DNA of 64,000 nucleotides, from positions 620,001 through 684,000 of the forward strand of contig NZ_CP096032.1 of NCBI RefSeq assembly GCF_023115425.1. The letters are read 5' to 3'. The notes below the pieces were generated by a model, which saw only the letters and a program-made list of their open reading frames with translations, did no database searches and was not told the DNA's origin. The first letter of the stretch is position 1, and each line of letters begins with the position of its first letter. This stretch comes from Synechococcus sp. A10-1-5-1 (GTDB taxonomy: Bacteria > Cyanobacteriota > Cyanobacteriia > PCC-6307 > Cyanobiaceae). The position numbers and the translations under genes were made by a program. This document shows positions 31,104 through 41,488 of this stretch, piece by piece.

Positions 31104-31616
31104 ATGGCTGGCAGCGATCCTTCCCAAGGGCTGAGTAACAGCACGCCCTGTCCGGTCCCCCCAGAGCAGCGCCCGCTGGAGCAGTACAAGGAGCTGCAGA
31201 ACTCCCTGTTCTTCGCCTGGGCCCAGCAGAACATCGCCCAGCCGCTGATTCAAAGCTGGCTGATTGCGATGCCGCTCACGCTTTATCTCGCCACCGGCAG
31301 TTTTCAGCTACGCCACGATCCAGCAGCGCTGACCGCCGCGGGTGCCGCTGGGGCCTGCGTGGTGCCGTTGCTCATGCTCACCCGCCAATGGCTGGGATGG
31401 AGAACCGTGCTGCGACGCCTGACCTCCACCCAGGTGGAGTACGAGGAATCGGGTTGGTACGACGGTCAGGTCTGGGAAAAACCGCTGGCCTGGCGGCAAC
31501 AGGATCTTCTGGTCGCCACCCACGAGGTCAAACCGGTGCTGCGCAAGATCCAGCTGGCCCTGGCCACGACCGCAGGACTGCTGTTGCTCTCGACCGGACT
31601 CTGTCAGGCTCTCTGA
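31104..31616 (+). CDS. CGLD27-like (DUF1230) membrane protein
   Basis: A 170-residue protein. CPVPPEQRPLEQYKELQNSLFFAWA is the hallmark of the CGLD27/DUF1230 family conserved in cyanobacteria and chloroplasts. Two central spans and a C-terminal span flank a YEESGWYDGQVWEKP segment. The plant homologue has been linked to iron-deficiency and photosynthetic phenotypes; the molecular function is not known. The gene lies 12 bp after rsfS and 1 bp before the asparaginase gene. Confidence 0.88.
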   Translation: MAGSDPSQGLSNSTPCPVPPEQRPLEQYKELQNSLFFAWAQQNIAQPLIQSWLIAMPLTLYLATGSFQLRHDPAALTAAGAAGACVVPLLMLTRQWLGWRTVLRRLTSTQVEYEESGWYDGQVWEKPLAWRQQDLLVATHEVKPVLRKIQLALATTAGLLLLSTGLCQAL

Positions 31617-31617
31617 C

Positions 31618-32592
31618 ATGACCTTCTCCAGCAGCTTCGGCAGCCGTCCTGGGGTGCCACCCCTCGAGGTGCGCCTAAAACGCAATGGGATTGGCGAATC
31701 GCTGCACCGCGTCCACGCCGTGGTCTGCGACCAGCGCGGCCGCGTCCTGATGCGGGCTGGAGATCCGCAGCAACTGAGCTTTATCCGTTCAGCCCTCAAG
31801 CCATTCCAGGCTCAGGTCTTTGTCAGCAGTGGAGCAGCCGATCTCGGCCAGCACGACGACCGCGCCCTTGCGATTGCCTGTGCCTCCCATGGCGGTGAAG
31901 CCGGCCAGGCCCGCGAAGCCTTCAAGATCCTCTGGAAGGCCGACCTCGAGAGCGAGCAACTGCAGTGCCCCACCCCCGCGGGCAGGCAGAGTCCGCTCGA
32001 GCACAACTGCTCCGGCAAGCACGCCGCTTTTCTGGCAACCTGCCGCAAGATGCAATGGCCACTGGAGACCTACCTCCAGATCGAGCACCCCCTGCAGCAA
32101 CAGGTGCTCAAGCGCGTCGGAGAACTCCTGGGGATGCCCGCCGCGGAGCTGATCACCGCCCGCGATGACTGCGGGGCACCAACCCTGCAACTGCAGCTAG
32201 CCCAAATGGCGCTGCTCTTTGCCCATCTCGGATCCGGTCAGCACCCTGAACTGGAGCGCCTGTCGCGCTCAATGTTGGCCCACCCCGATCTGATCGCCGG
32301 TGAGGGGCGTTTTGACACCGCCGTGATGCGCAGCAGCCATGGCCAGGTGCTGAGCAAGGGTGGAGCCGAAGGAATCCAGTGCCTTAGTCGCGTTGGCGAA
32401 GGCCTGGGACTAGCAATCAAGGTGGAAGACGGAGCCCGGCGGGCCAAGCAGGCGGTCGCCCTGCACCTGATGCAACAACTGGAGTGGCTCACGCCTCTCA
32501 CCCTGGAGGAGCTCAGCGCTCAGTTCCTGGTCCCCAACCCCGCGGTCAAGCTCGAGGTCAGCGGCGAGCTGCGCTTCGATAACGGCAACTAG
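31618..32592 (+). CDS. L-asparaginase II family (Rhizobium type)
   Basis: A 324-residue protein of the asparaginase_II family, unrelated to the classical bacterial and plant types. Key segments are ACASHGGE near residue 85, NCSGKHAAFLATC near 125, and RDDCGAPT near 180, which supply the Ser/Lys/Cys active-site residues of this family. Length is normal. It overlaps the convergent transaldolase-like gene by 4 bp. Confidence 0.88.
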   Translation: MTFSSSFGSRPGVPPLEVRLKRNGIGESLHRVHAVVCDQRGRVLMRAGDPQQLSFIRSALKPFQAQVFVSSGAADLGQHDDRALAIACASHGGEAGQAREAFKILWKADLESEQLQCPTPAGRQSPLEHNCSGKHAAFLATCRKMQWPLETYLQIEHPLQQQVLKRVGELLGMPAAELITARDDCGAPTLQLQLAQMALLFAHLGSGQHPELERLSRSMLAHPDLIAGEGRFDTAVMRSSHGQVLSKGGAEGIQCLSRVGEGLGLAIKVEDGARRAKQAVALHLMQQLEWLTPLTLEELSAQFLVPNPAVKLEVSGELRFDNGN

Positions 32593-33236
32593 AGCGCGTC
32601 CAGCTCGAACTGGGCCGCTGCAGCTTCGGTGGCCTCAACGCTGAAGAGCGCCTCGGCGATGGCTGGACTGATGGTGAAGGTGTTCAGTCCCTCGGCCGCC
32701 AGACGCGGCAGGTCTGAAGGGCTGCGCAGGCTGGCCACCAGGAGGCGCAGAGTCGAACCGAGCGCATCGATGCAGCGCTGCATCTGAATCAGCTCAGCGT
32801 GACTGTCACGGCCCAAATCGCTAATACGCCCGAGGTAGGGGGCGATGTAGTCCACCCCCAGGGCCACCGCCAAGAGAACCTGCTGGGGTTCGTAGCAAGC
32901 GGTGAAGGTAATCCGGCAGCCCTCCTGCTGAAGGGTTCGAGCTGCCTCCAGGCCAGGCCGAGTGATGGGCAGCTTCACCCAGATCCGATCCGGGGCGATC
33001 TGGGCCAGGGCGCGACCGCAGCCCACCAGGTCGGTCCCCCAGGCCTGCAGGTGCAATTCCTGCACACCATGGGCCAGGGCCCGCTCAGACAAGGTCCGGA
33101 GATTCTCCAGGCTGCAGGGCTGCCCCGCGCGCTTGAGCAGCGTGGGGTTGCATGTGACCCCGGCAAACAGGGAGGTCGGCAACCAGTGATCCCAGGCGCT
33201 GGGGTCGGCCGAATCCAGCAGGAGGTGCAGCGCCAT
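32589..33236 (-). CDS. Transaldolase / fructose-6-phosphate aldolase-like
   Basis: A 215-residue TIM-barrel protein. LLLDSADPSAW at the start, VTCNPTLLKRAG, the Schiff-base lysine strand IWVKLPIT and ITFTACYEPQQVLLA, DYIAPYLGRISDLGRD match the small transaldolase/FSA group rather than the 330-residue TalB. I chose ATG 33236; the open frame continues upstream through the tRNA complement and is not real there. It may act on a sugar phosphate, but the exact reaction is uncertain. Confidence 0.85.
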   Translation of the reverse strand: MALHLLLDSADPSAWDHWLPTSLFAGVTCNPTLLKRAGQPCSLENLRTLSERALAHGVQELHLQAWGTDLVGCGRALAQIAPDRIWVKLPITRPGLEAARTLQQEGCRITFTACYEPQQVLLAVALGVDYIAPYLGRISDLGRDSHAELIQMQRCIDALGSTLRLLVASLRSPSDLPRLAAEGLNTFTISPAIAEALFSVEATEAAAAQFELDAL

Positions 33237-33309
33237 GGGAGAAAACGGCTCCATCCATCCTGGCTCCATTGCCGGAGGGATCCGCTGTGCTGTAAGGTTT
33301 CTGGGACGC

Positions 33310-33386
<77 letters not shown>

Positions 33387-33391
33387 ACTCC

Positions 33392-33429
33392 AAAAGCCCC
33401 GGCCTTCTCTGAAGCGCCGGGGCTTTTTT
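33392..33429 (+). terminator. Terminator of tRNA-fMet
   Basis: A perfect 12-bp stem AAAAGCCCCGGC/GCCGGGGCTTTT with a 12-nt loop and six T. The next gene's ATG follows one base after the T run, so that gene needs either its own promoter inside this region or read-through. Confidence 0.92.
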
Positions 33430-33430
33430 A

Positions 33431-35065
33431 ATGGCTGAAACCATGATGGCTTCAAGCAACCCTGACGCGATCGTCGTCGGCTCCGGGGCCACCGGAGGGG
33501 TGGCAGCCATGGCCTTAGCCCAAGCGGGCATGCGGGTTCTGGTGCTGGAGGCCGGCCCGGAGCTGAGCGCGAAGCGGGCCTTTGGCAGCGAGCCGCTGAA
33601 CAGCCTTAAACGCCTCAGCAACATCAGCAGTGGCCGGCAGCGCATCGCCGCGAATCACCCGGGCTACTGGAAAGCCAACCCGGAACTGTTCGTCGATGAG
33701 CAGCGCAACCCCTACTCCACCCCCGGCGATCGGCCCTTCCTCTGGACCCGGGGGAGACAAGTGGGGGGCAAAAGCCTCACCTGGGGAGGCATCACCCTGC
33801 GGCTCTCCGACTACGAGTTCAAGGGGAGCAGCCGGGATGGCCATGGCATGGACTGGCCGATCGGCCACAGCGACCTTGCCCCCTGGTACGCCCAGCTGGA
33901 GACCCTATTGGCGGTCAAGGGGCATCGGGACGGCCTGGCTCAGCTTCCCGATGGGGAGTTCCAAGCCCCGCTGCCCCTGACGCCTGCCGAGGAACACCTG
34001 GGACGCTCCATCCAGCGGGACCTGGACCTTCCCTTGATCCAGTCCCGCGGCTTTGAGCTGCACCGCAACAACGGGGCACCCTGGCCGCGCTCCTGCTCCC
34101 AAGGGGGCGCCCTAGCGATCGCCCTGGCCAGCGGCCGGGTGGAGCTCCGCAGCAACAGCGTGGTCAGCCACGTGCTGATCGATCGCGCCAGCGGCCGCGC
34201 CAAAGGTGTCGAGGCCATCGATCGAAACAGCGGGGTGCACTTCAGCGCCGAGGCGCCCCTGGTGGTGCTCTGCGCCAGCACGATCGAGAGCCTCAGGCTG
34301 CTGCTCCACTCCCAACAGCAGAGCGGACTGGAGGACGTCAGTGGCAAGCTCGGGCTGGGCCTGATGGATCACATCTCCCGCAGCTGCTTCTTCTCGATCC
34401 CCGATCAGCCGGCCCCTGGGAGCAGCGAACTCTCCGGTGCGGGGAGCTGCTTCATCCCCAACACCCTGGAGTCGAGACAATTCAAGCGGGGCTATGGGCT
34501 CTGGTGCGGCATCCAGCGCTTTGATCCACCCCAACTGCTGCTGCGCGAGCGGGGCAGTGCGGTGGGTTTCTTGATCGGCCATGGCGAGGTCCTGAGCCAA
34601 GCCCATAACCAAGTGAGCCTTCACCCGGAGCGCCGGGACGCCTGGGGGATCCCGATTGCCCACATCGACTGCCGCTGGGGCGAAAACGAGCAGGCGATGG
34701 TCACGCACATGGGAGAGCGGATGCAGGCGGTGGTCCGCTCTGCGGGGGGGCAGATCAAGCCGCTCTCGGATCTCTTTGTGATGCCACTGATTGAACCGCT
34801 GGTGCAGGGCAGCCTGGCCCTCTCACCGGGGGCTGCGCCTCCGGGGTACTACATCCATGAACTCGGGGGCGCGCCAATGGCCGAGCGGGAAGAGCAGGGC
34901 GTGCTGAACCCCTGGAACCAGCTCTGGCGCACCCCGAACCTGCTGGTGACCGACGGCAGCTGCTGGCCCAGTGCGGGCTGGCAGAGCCCAACGCTCACAG
35001 AAATGGCCCTCACCTGGAGGGCCTGTGACCACGCCGCAGCGGCACTGAAACGCGGGGATCTTTGA
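33431..35065 (+). CDS. GMC-family FAD oxidoreductase
   Basis: A 544-residue flavoprotein. FAD motif VGSGATGGVAAMALAQAG, with VLEAGPEL closing the nucleotide fold; GRQVGGKSLTWGGITLR is the GMC flavin-attachment loop; the C-terminal TDGSCWPSAGWQSPTLTEMAL carries the active-site region. This subgroup includes gluconate/choline-type dehydrogenases, but the substrate is unknown. ATG at 33431, 33443 or 33446 are all possible; the later ones clear the preceding terminator better. Confidence 0.87.
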   Translation: MAETMMASSNPDAIVVGSGATGGVAAMALAQAGMRVLVLEAGPELSAKRAFGSEPLNSLKRLSNISSGRQRIAANHPGYWKANPELFVDEQRNPYSTPGDRPFLWTRGRQVGGKSLTWGGITLRLSDYEFKGSSRDGHGMDWPIGHSDLAPWYAQLETLLAVKGHRDGLAQLPDGEFQAPLPLTPAEEHLGRSIQRDLDLPLIQSRGFELHRNNGAPWPRSCSQGGALAIALASGRVELRSNSVVSHVLIDRASGRAKGVEAIDRNSGVHFSAEAPLVVLCASTIESLRLLLHSQQQSGLEDVSGKLGLGLMDHISRSCFFSIPDQPAPGSSELSGAGSCFIPNTLESRQFKRGYGLWCGIQRFDPPQLLLRERGSAVGFLIGHGEVLSQAHNQVSLHPERRDAWGIPIAHIDCRWGENEQAMVTHMGERMQAVVRSAGGQIKPLSDLFVMPLIEPLVQGSLALSPGAAPPGYYIHELGGAPMAEREEQGVLNPWNQLWRTPNLLVTDGSCWPSAGWQSPTLTEMALTWRACDHAAAALKRGDL

Positions 35066-35073
35066 GGCGGACC

Positions 35074-35679
35074 TCAGGAATCGGCGGCGCTGACGAAGAG
35101 ACCGTTCAGATAGTGCTGGGTGACGGATTGATCGCTGCAGCCGTTCTGGAACAGGAACCCGGCCAGGGCCGAGGTGATCACCCGGTACTGATCCCAGTCA
35201 GGACGGTTGCTCAAGAAAGCCTTCATCCCATCGAAGAGGGCCTCAGGAACCTCTGCCTCCAGGCTGATCCGCGGGGCACCCTGGGGCTGCTCTGGGTCGG
35301 GCCCTGGCTCGGGCTCAGCCGCAACGGACTCAGGCTGCTTGAGGCAGCGGCTGAGGTGGGCCCTGTTCTGGTCTTCACCGAACAAGGGGTGACCGGAGGC
35401 CTTCCGCTCGGGCTTGTGCTGTGCACCAACGGCCTGCAGGCCATCAACACCCTGGTGATCCAAGCGGCTGCGCTCCAACAATTCACTCCTCTGACGCCCA
35501 CCAGCAAGCCACAAAGCGACAGCCCCCGTCAAAGCGCGTGTCAAAGGCGACAACGTCGGGAGAGACAGACTGAGACAGCAGCCCCAGACGGGGGTCTCAG
35601 ATTGATTCTCGGACCGCTCAAACCGTCGACTAATCAGTCTCGGCGGGCTGTCAAGCGGCCAGCGAACGAAACCACGCAA
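35074..35679 (-). CDS. DUF2811-domain protein, start uncertain
   Basis: The last ~65 residues (ISLEAEVPEALFDGMKAFL ... HYLNGLFVSAADS) match DUF2811, a short domain known from cyanobacteria. The 135 residues before it, with a Pro/Glu-rich linker (AEPEPGPDPEQPQG), look unconserved and the true start may lie well inside. Function unknown. Convergent with the GMC gene, 8 bp between stops. Confidence 0.65.
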   Translation of the reverse strand: MRGFVRWPLDSPPRLISRRFERSENQSETPVWGCCLSLSLPTLSPLTRALTGAVALWLAGGRQRSELLERSRLDHQGVDGLQAVGAQHKPERKASGHPLFGEDQNRAHLSRCLKQPESVAAEPEPGPDPEQPQGAPRISLEAEVPEALFDGMKAFLSNRPDWDQYRVITSALAGFLFQNGCSDQSVTQHYLNGLFVSAADS

Positions 35680-35734
35680 TCCCCAGGAACAGCACTAACG
35701 CAAGCATGCAGGTCGCGCAAGCTGTGGAAAACAT
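35651..35734 (-). CDS. Possible 27-residue single-span peptide
   Basis: ATG-started frame MFSTACATCMLALVLFLGIA... with one membrane span, a C-x2-C near the N-terminus and a short basic C-terminus. AGGGA lies about 8 nt before the ATG. It resembles small thylakoid subunits in size but matches none I know. It overlaps the long reading of the DUF2811 gene. Confidence 0.3.
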   Translation of the reverse strand: MFSTACATCMLALVLFLGIAWFRSLAA

Positions 35735-35846
35735 CGTTTTTCCCTGGGGAAAAGGCGAAAGCCCTGGGGAAACACGGAAATGATAAGCAGGGCTTATTCG
35801 GGCCAGTCTCGTGGGACCCGCATGGATCCGAGACGGCTGAGCAGGG

Positions 35847-36989
<1,143 letters not shown>

Positions 36990-37050
36990 GGGAAGGCCTG
37001 CCTGACCTGACCCTATCGGCCTAGGGTGACCCAAAGCCAAGCATCAAAGC

Positions 37051-37725
37051 GTGCAGACGAGCGAGAACCACCGGTCCGGCGAGCTAAAGGAACTGGGCTG
37101 GAGCCCCGAAGACTGCCGTAAGTACGAAGAGCTCTGGGAATACCGCCATCGCTGGGGCGCCATCAACCTCGAGCGGGAGGACCGCATCTTCCTGCGCAAG
37201 GCCGAAGCCGCCCTGCCGAAGATCGTCACCGGCAAAGCCGAGAAGAAGAAGCTTCAGGACAAGTCCTACTACCGCTGGCTTGCCTTCTACCGCGATGCCA
37301 TGGCCACAAGCGACAACGCCGCGGGCCTGGGTGAAGCGGAACTGGCCGTCTGGCCGATCCTGCTGCAGGAAGAGCTGCGGGCCATCGATTACTACCAGCC
37401 GGTCCTGGGCTTACCCGACACCTTGAAGGCCAAGGAATTGATCGCCATTCGCGAGCAGCTCGCCAGCAAGGCAGCTGCCGCAGGCCGCGTCAGCCAATTC
37501 GGCTTCGTCGATGTTCTCGAGGAGCTCAAGCGCAACGAGAAGACCAGCTGGAAACCCTTGCGCGGTGACGGCAACAACGAGACCAGCTACCCAGTCCTGC
37601 CGTCCGATGCCGCCGAAGCCTTCCGCCAGGAAGCCCGCTCGACCCTGACGACGGCTATCCGCGAGCTCTTCCCGTCCCTCAAGGACAGCGACAAGGAGCC
37701 CCCGGCTGCCGACTGGCAGCCCTGA
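37051..37725 (+). CDS. Conserved-looking hypothetical protein
   Basis: A 224-residue soluble protein starting at GTG 37051. It is helix-rich and charged (CRKYEELWEYRHRWGAINLEREDRIFLRKAEAALPK; YYRWLAFYRDAM). No family that I can name. Divergent from cbiX with 61 bp between starts, and followed by a strong bidirectional terminator. Codon use is like the GC-rich neighbours, so I consider it a real core-type gene. Confidence 0.75.
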   Translation: MQTSENHRSGELKELGWSPEDCRKYEELWEYRHRWGAINLEREDRIFLRKAEAALPKIVTGKAEKKKLQDKSYYRWLAFYRDAMATSDNAAGLGEAELAVWPILLQEELRAIDYYQPVLGLPDTLKAKELIAIREQLASKAAAAGRVSQFGFVDVLEELKRNEKTSWKPLRGDGNNETSYPVLPSDAAEAFRQEARSTLTTAIRELFPSLKDSDKEPPAADWQP

Positions 37726-37746
37726 GCGGGCGCTCCAGACAGCAAA

Positions 37747-37775
37747 AAGCCCCCGGCGCTGAGCGCCGGGGGCTT
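37747..37775. terminator. Bidirectional terminator
   Basis: A perfect 13-bp stem AAGCCCCCGGCGC/GCGCCGGGGGCTT with a TGA loop. It is shared between the convergent hypothetical gene (plus) and the HLIP gene (minus); an A run precedes it and gives a T run for the minus direction. Confidence 0.9.
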
Positions 37776-37798
37776 CGTCATGCCGATGAGGACGGCAA

Positions 37799-37942
37799 TC
37801 AGCCGAGGCCGATCTGGGTCAGGATGCCCTGGCCGGTCAGCAGTTCGGTGGCCAGGCCGATCACAAAGCCCATCATGGCCAGGCGGCCATTCCAGGTCTC
37901 AGCGAAGTTGACGAAGCCGAAACGGGAATTGGAGTCAGCCAT
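37799..37942 (-). CDS. hli: High-light-inducible protein (HLIP)
   Basis: A 47-residue thylakoid protein with the Lhc-type helix ETWNGRLAMMGFVIGLATELLTGQG. The E-x-x-N-x-R chlorophyll-binding pattern and the following GFVIGLxTE are complete. HLIPs bind chlorophyll and carotenoid and protect photosystem assembly under excess light. It stands alone and is terminated by the shared hairpin. Confidence 0.95.
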   Translation of the reverse strand: MADSNSRFGFVNFAETWNGRLAMMGFVIGLATELLTGQGILTQIGLG

Positions 37943-38041
37943 TGGAGACGTCGTTACGAAACGTGTAGCAAGTGTAAAGCCTTGTTACGCCCCTTGGGCG
38001 TGTCCAAGAAGACGGTTTCCCGTGCTTTGCAAGCGGCACCC

Positions 38042-40321
38042 CTAACGCTTCGGCAGCTCGACACCTTCAACCCAATGGGCATAGACGACCTTGCGGGTCC
38101 CGTCCATGTCTTGGAAGCGCAGCCAGGAATTCCAGACTCCCGCCAAGGGCTCGCTTCCCAACGGCAACTGGCGAGCTGCCGGCAGGCTTCTCAACGGCTG
38201 CGGTACGAGAAGAGTGAGGTTCGGCTGCAGAACATTCCAGGACGCCCCCTGCTGTGCAGTCACCAACACCGCATCCAGCCGCCCCGCCTGCAGGGCTTCA
38301 AGCAGCTCAGGAGTTCCTTGGGAACTGATGAACTTCGCCTGCGGCAACCAACCACTCACCAAGCGCAACAGAAACGGATCGTCAAAAGCGAGGCCCACCT
38401 GCAGACCCTTGAGCTCGGTCAGATCACTCCAGGCACGTTTGCTACTGAGGGCTGATCCCTTGATTAAAAGGGCAACGCCATAGGTCAGGTGGGAATCGGT
38501 GTAGCGGGTACGGGCCGCATCCATCGGAGCCATGACATCACTCGAAAGCTTCATGTCGCAGTAGCCGCGCTCGAGGGCCTCGAGGGTGTCAGGACGGGGT
38601 TGGTTCTGCTGACCGACGCGATTAATCAGCACGTAGCTGGGTTTCAGGCCCATCTGCTTGGCAAAGAGCATGCCCATCTCCACATCGGCTCCGACTAGAT
38701 CGCCAGCAGCGTTGCGATACGACATCGGGTAGTCCTGCTCGTGGACGCAGTAGCGAATCGCCCTGGCACGTCGAATGGCTTGCCAATTGCCGGGCCGCTC
38801 AACAGGGGACCATCCATCCACGACCGAAGCGCGGCCCTTGGCCAGGGCAAAACCCTGGTGCATCAACTGATCACGGTCGCTATTGCCAGGCTTGGGTAGC
38901 CATTGAAAACTGGCACGGCTCAACAGGACAAAACCAGGGAGAACCGCCAGGGCCGTTGCGGCCGGCAGAAGACGGTTGAAATGCTTCGGGAAGCCCTCCA
39001 GGGAAACCCAGGTGCCGATGATCACCAAGGCGATGACACTCATGCAGGCCAGCAAGGTGCCGAGGCGAGCCACTGCAACTTGGTCAATCGCGATGTAGAG
39101 CTGGACCAAATCACTGGGCAAGCCCATACGGTCCAGGAGAAAGGTCATGGCCAAGATCCCCTCAAGAAAGGCACTGGCCAAGCCAGTGAGCAGAAAGCCG
39201 GGCATCTCCTGGAAGCTGATGGCGTTACCGGTGAGCCAGCCCGCGAAGGGAACAAAAGCGAGAGAGAGCAGGCGACCCATATCTGGAAACACCAGAGCAA
39301 GGGGGGCGAGGACCTCAACAGGAAGGTCGACCTGATCTTTGATCTCCTGATCACTGACCCCTGGACTCGCCAGGGCAGCACGGGCTTCAAACAGGAGTTG
39401 TTTAGAGAGCTCGACCAGCATCGGCAAGACCACGAGCATGTTCGCTGTGGCGAATGCAATGGTGAGTGGAGTTCGGAACCGGCGCAAAAGCTGACGCGCG
39501 GGAATCGGCGTCACACCCGCAATCACCAAGGGCAAGACAAGACCAGCCATGAGAAGAGCGATGCCGCCCTGCAAAACGACATAAACAGCCAGGCGTGGTA
39601 GCTGTGAACTCTCCATGGATGCAGTGGCCGTCGCAAGGATGGCGAAGACACCAACCGGGGTAAAACGAGCCACAAACGCAGAGATCCCAAGCAGGGCGTC
39701 GGCAATCCGATCAAAGACATCAATCAATGGTTGCCGTTTGGGTACGGCAATCAGTGCGATCCCAAGGGCGAGTGAAAACAAAACAACAGCCGGGATCTGG
39801 GTATCAGCAAAGGCTGCAAAGGGATTGACAGGAATGAAGAGTTCAGTGAGATCGAGAGGTTTCGGGGCCTGGAGCAGGCTTGGCTTAAAAAACGAAGCGT
39901 CATGCCAACTCGGGAACCCAACGGGCACGAGGAGGACCGCAAGAAGTACGACAGCCCAAAAACTGATCAGGACCAGGGCCGAACGGCCGAGCAGGCGGCT
40001 GGCCTGAGCCAGGTGCAAACGACCGACACCAGCGATCAAAGAAACGCTCAGAAAAGGCAAGACCGGCATCTGAAAAAGACGCAGAAAGCCATCTCCAACG
40101 GGGCTAAGGGGCCCTAGCAGTGGAGGCGGGAGCAGGCGTCCCGCCAGAAGTCCCGCGACAAGGCCCTGAAGAATTTGGATGGCGAGGGACTGCCGAATGA
40201 ACCCGTGGTAGAGCCTGAGCAGCCAACTCAGGGGTGGGAGATGCAGCAGAGAGAGCTTGCTGTCGTCCACGGAGCCAGGGCGCTTTATAGGAAGGGTGGA
40301 AAGGCCGATACCTTTCGCCAA
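38042..40321 (-). CDS. Dicarboxylate/amino acid:cation symporter fused to a family 3 solute-binding domain
   Basis: A 759-residue protein. Residues ~30-460 resemble DAACS (GltP/DctA-like) carriers with 8-10 spans, including ARFTPVGVFAILATATA and an SxSTxP-like region replaced by FATANMLVVLPML. Residues ~500-759 resemble a periplasmic SBP_bac_3 domain (RYCVHEQDYPMSYRNAAGDLVGADVEMGMLFAKQMGL; GLQVGLAFDDPFLLRL). One hydrophobic segment (ALAVLPGFVLLSRA) precedes the binding domain, which would place it outside. The frame is continuous with no sign of artefactual joining. The tethered domain may capture substrate or sense it. Base composition starts to shift after this gene. Confidence 0.82.
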   Translation of the reverse strand: MAKGIGLSTLPIKRPGSVDDSKLSLLHLPPLSWLLRLYHGFIRQSLAIQILQGLVAGLLAGRLLPPPLLGPLSPVGDGFLRLFQMPVLPFLSVSLIAGVGRLHLAQASRLLGRSALVLISFWAVVLLAVLLVPVGFPSWHDASFFKPSLLQAPKPLDLTELFIPVNPFAAFADTQIPAVVLFSLALGIALIAVPKRQPLIDVFDRIADALLGISAFVARFTPVGVFAILATATASMESSQLPRLAVYVVLQGGIALLMAGLVLPLVIAGVTPIPARQLLRRFRTPLTIAFATANMLVVLPMLVELSKQLLFEARAALASPGVSDQEIKDQVDLPVEVLAPLALVFPDMGRLLSLAFVPFAGWLTGNAISFQEMPGFLLTGLASAFLEGILAMTFLLDRMGLPSDLVQLYIAIDQVAVARLGTLLACMSVIALVIIGTWVSLEGFPKHFNRLLPAATALAVLPGFVLLSRASFQWLPKPGNSDRDQLMHQGFALAKGRASVVDGWSPVERPGNWQAIRRARAIRYCVHEQDYPMSYRNAAGDLVGADVEMGMLFAKQMGLKPSYVLINRVGQQNQPRPDTLEALERGYCDMKLSSDVMAPMDAARTRYTDSHLTYGVALLIKGSALSSKRAWSDLTELKGLQVGLAFDDPFLLRLVSGWLPQAKFISSQGTPELLEALQAGRLDAVLVTAQQGASWNVLQPNLTLLVPQPLRSLPAARQLPLGSEPLAGVWNSWLRFQDMDGTRKVVYAHWVEGVELPKR

Positions 40322-40350
40322 CTACAAGGGCACGAACTGAGACATCGCCA

Positions 40351-40380
40351 TCTGGGGTCAAAGGGCGTACGCCCCCCAGA
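40351..40380. promoter_or_regulatory. Nested inverted repeat upstream of the symporter fusion gene
   Basis: TCTGGGG ... CCCCAGA enclose a perfect 12-bp palindrome GGGCGTACGCCC. It lies 30-59 bp before the symporter start, so it could be an operator or a 5'-leader hairpin. Confidence 0.45.
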
Positions 40381-40543
40381 AAGATGTGAAGGGGCCAGGA
40401 GTTGATTCGCCTAAGAATTAATGAACCAAACTGGACGATGCAAGACAGACCATAGAAGAAGAATAGAAGTAGCCAGGATGAGATATTAGATCTTCAACGG
40501 TAGGTAGCATTAAGCGATGAAGCAATCACGAAGTCGAAATACA

Positions 40544-41488
40544 TCAAGCCAAAGTGCGGATGGCAGCCCAATAACTTGGATAAGTCGGCAGAGGCCGGAG
40601 CTGGTAAGAAGCAATTAGAGCTTCCACTCGACGGGTCGCAGCAGGGAGAGCAGAGGCAGGAATCGCAGGAAAAGCATGGTGAACACTGTGATAGGGAAGG
40701 CCACCCATGAAAAAGTTGACCCAATTAGGGACATGAATGGTGCTTGAAGCGTAGAGCTGCGTCAGAATGGGATGAGGGCAATTGGCGGCTAAACCCCAAT
40801 GCTCGATAAGAGCACGTAGCTGAAGGAAACCGCCAGCCAGACGTTCAACAACAATCCATGAAAAGAGATATTGGGGAAGGCAGTGAAGGTAGGTTGCGAG
40901 AGCAAGGAATAGAGCCTGTGTGACGGCAATACCGGCGAGGTCAACGAACAGACATCGGCTTAAACGAAAATCAGTTGAGCGCAAGACGAAGGAAGCATGA
41001 AATGTATGAACAATCAGACCGATACCGCCAAGGACGAACACATGCCACCACAGGGGATGACGAGCCTTCCAACCAAGCGAGCCCAACGTGCCTGGGAGGG
41101 GCTGGACACGTTCAGGGTCACGGGGATCGATGGAATTCCAAGAATGGTGGCGAAGATGAAGGAGGCGATAACTGGAGGAAGGCCAAGCCATGGGCCACCC
41201 AATCAGCAATGAGAAAACAAACTCAAGAGCAGGCAACCCGAGCAGAGTTCCATGACATGCCTCATGGCTTGCAATCAACAAAAAAGTTACTGCAGCTGCA
41301 ATTAGAAATAAGCCAATGGCACGAAGCAAGAAGAAATGAGGGACCCAATAAAGGAATATGCCTAAAGCCAGGGTAAGTAAAAGGATCAGAAGGCGGAGAT
41401 AACCAAAACGGGTGGGAGCTCCACTTAAAGAATTCAATTCATGACGAAGGGCCTTCACCACTGAAGGCACGGAAGAGAAAGCCGCCAT
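40544..41488 (-). CDS. Membrane fatty acid desaturase-family protein
   Basis: A 314-residue di-iron membrane enzyme. The three His boxes are HEACH (residue ~78), LRHH (~112) and HSVHH (~270), between paired hydrophobic segments; an additional EH (IEHWGL) precedes the third box. This fits the desaturase/hydroxylase/ketolase superfamily. Acyl-lipid desaturase and carotenoid hydroxylase or ketolase roles cannot be separated by eye. It is the first gene of the AT-rich island and is divergent from cfa, both lipid-related. Confidence 0.8.
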   Translation of the reverse strand: MAAFSSVPSVVKALRHELNSLSGAPTRFGYLRLLILLLTLALGIFLYWVPHFFLLRAIGLFLIAAAVTFLLIASHEACHGTLLGLPALEFVFSLLIGWPMAWPSSSYRLLHLRHHSWNSIDPRDPERVQPLPGTLGSLGWKARHPLWWHVFVLGGIGLIVHTFHASFVLRSTDFRLSRCLFVDLAGIAVTQALFLALATYLHCLPQYLFSWIVVERLAGGFLQLRALIEHWGLAANCPHPILTQLYASSTIHVPNWVNFFMGGLPYHSVHHAFPAIPASALPAATRRVEALIASYQLRPLPTYPSYWAAIRTLA

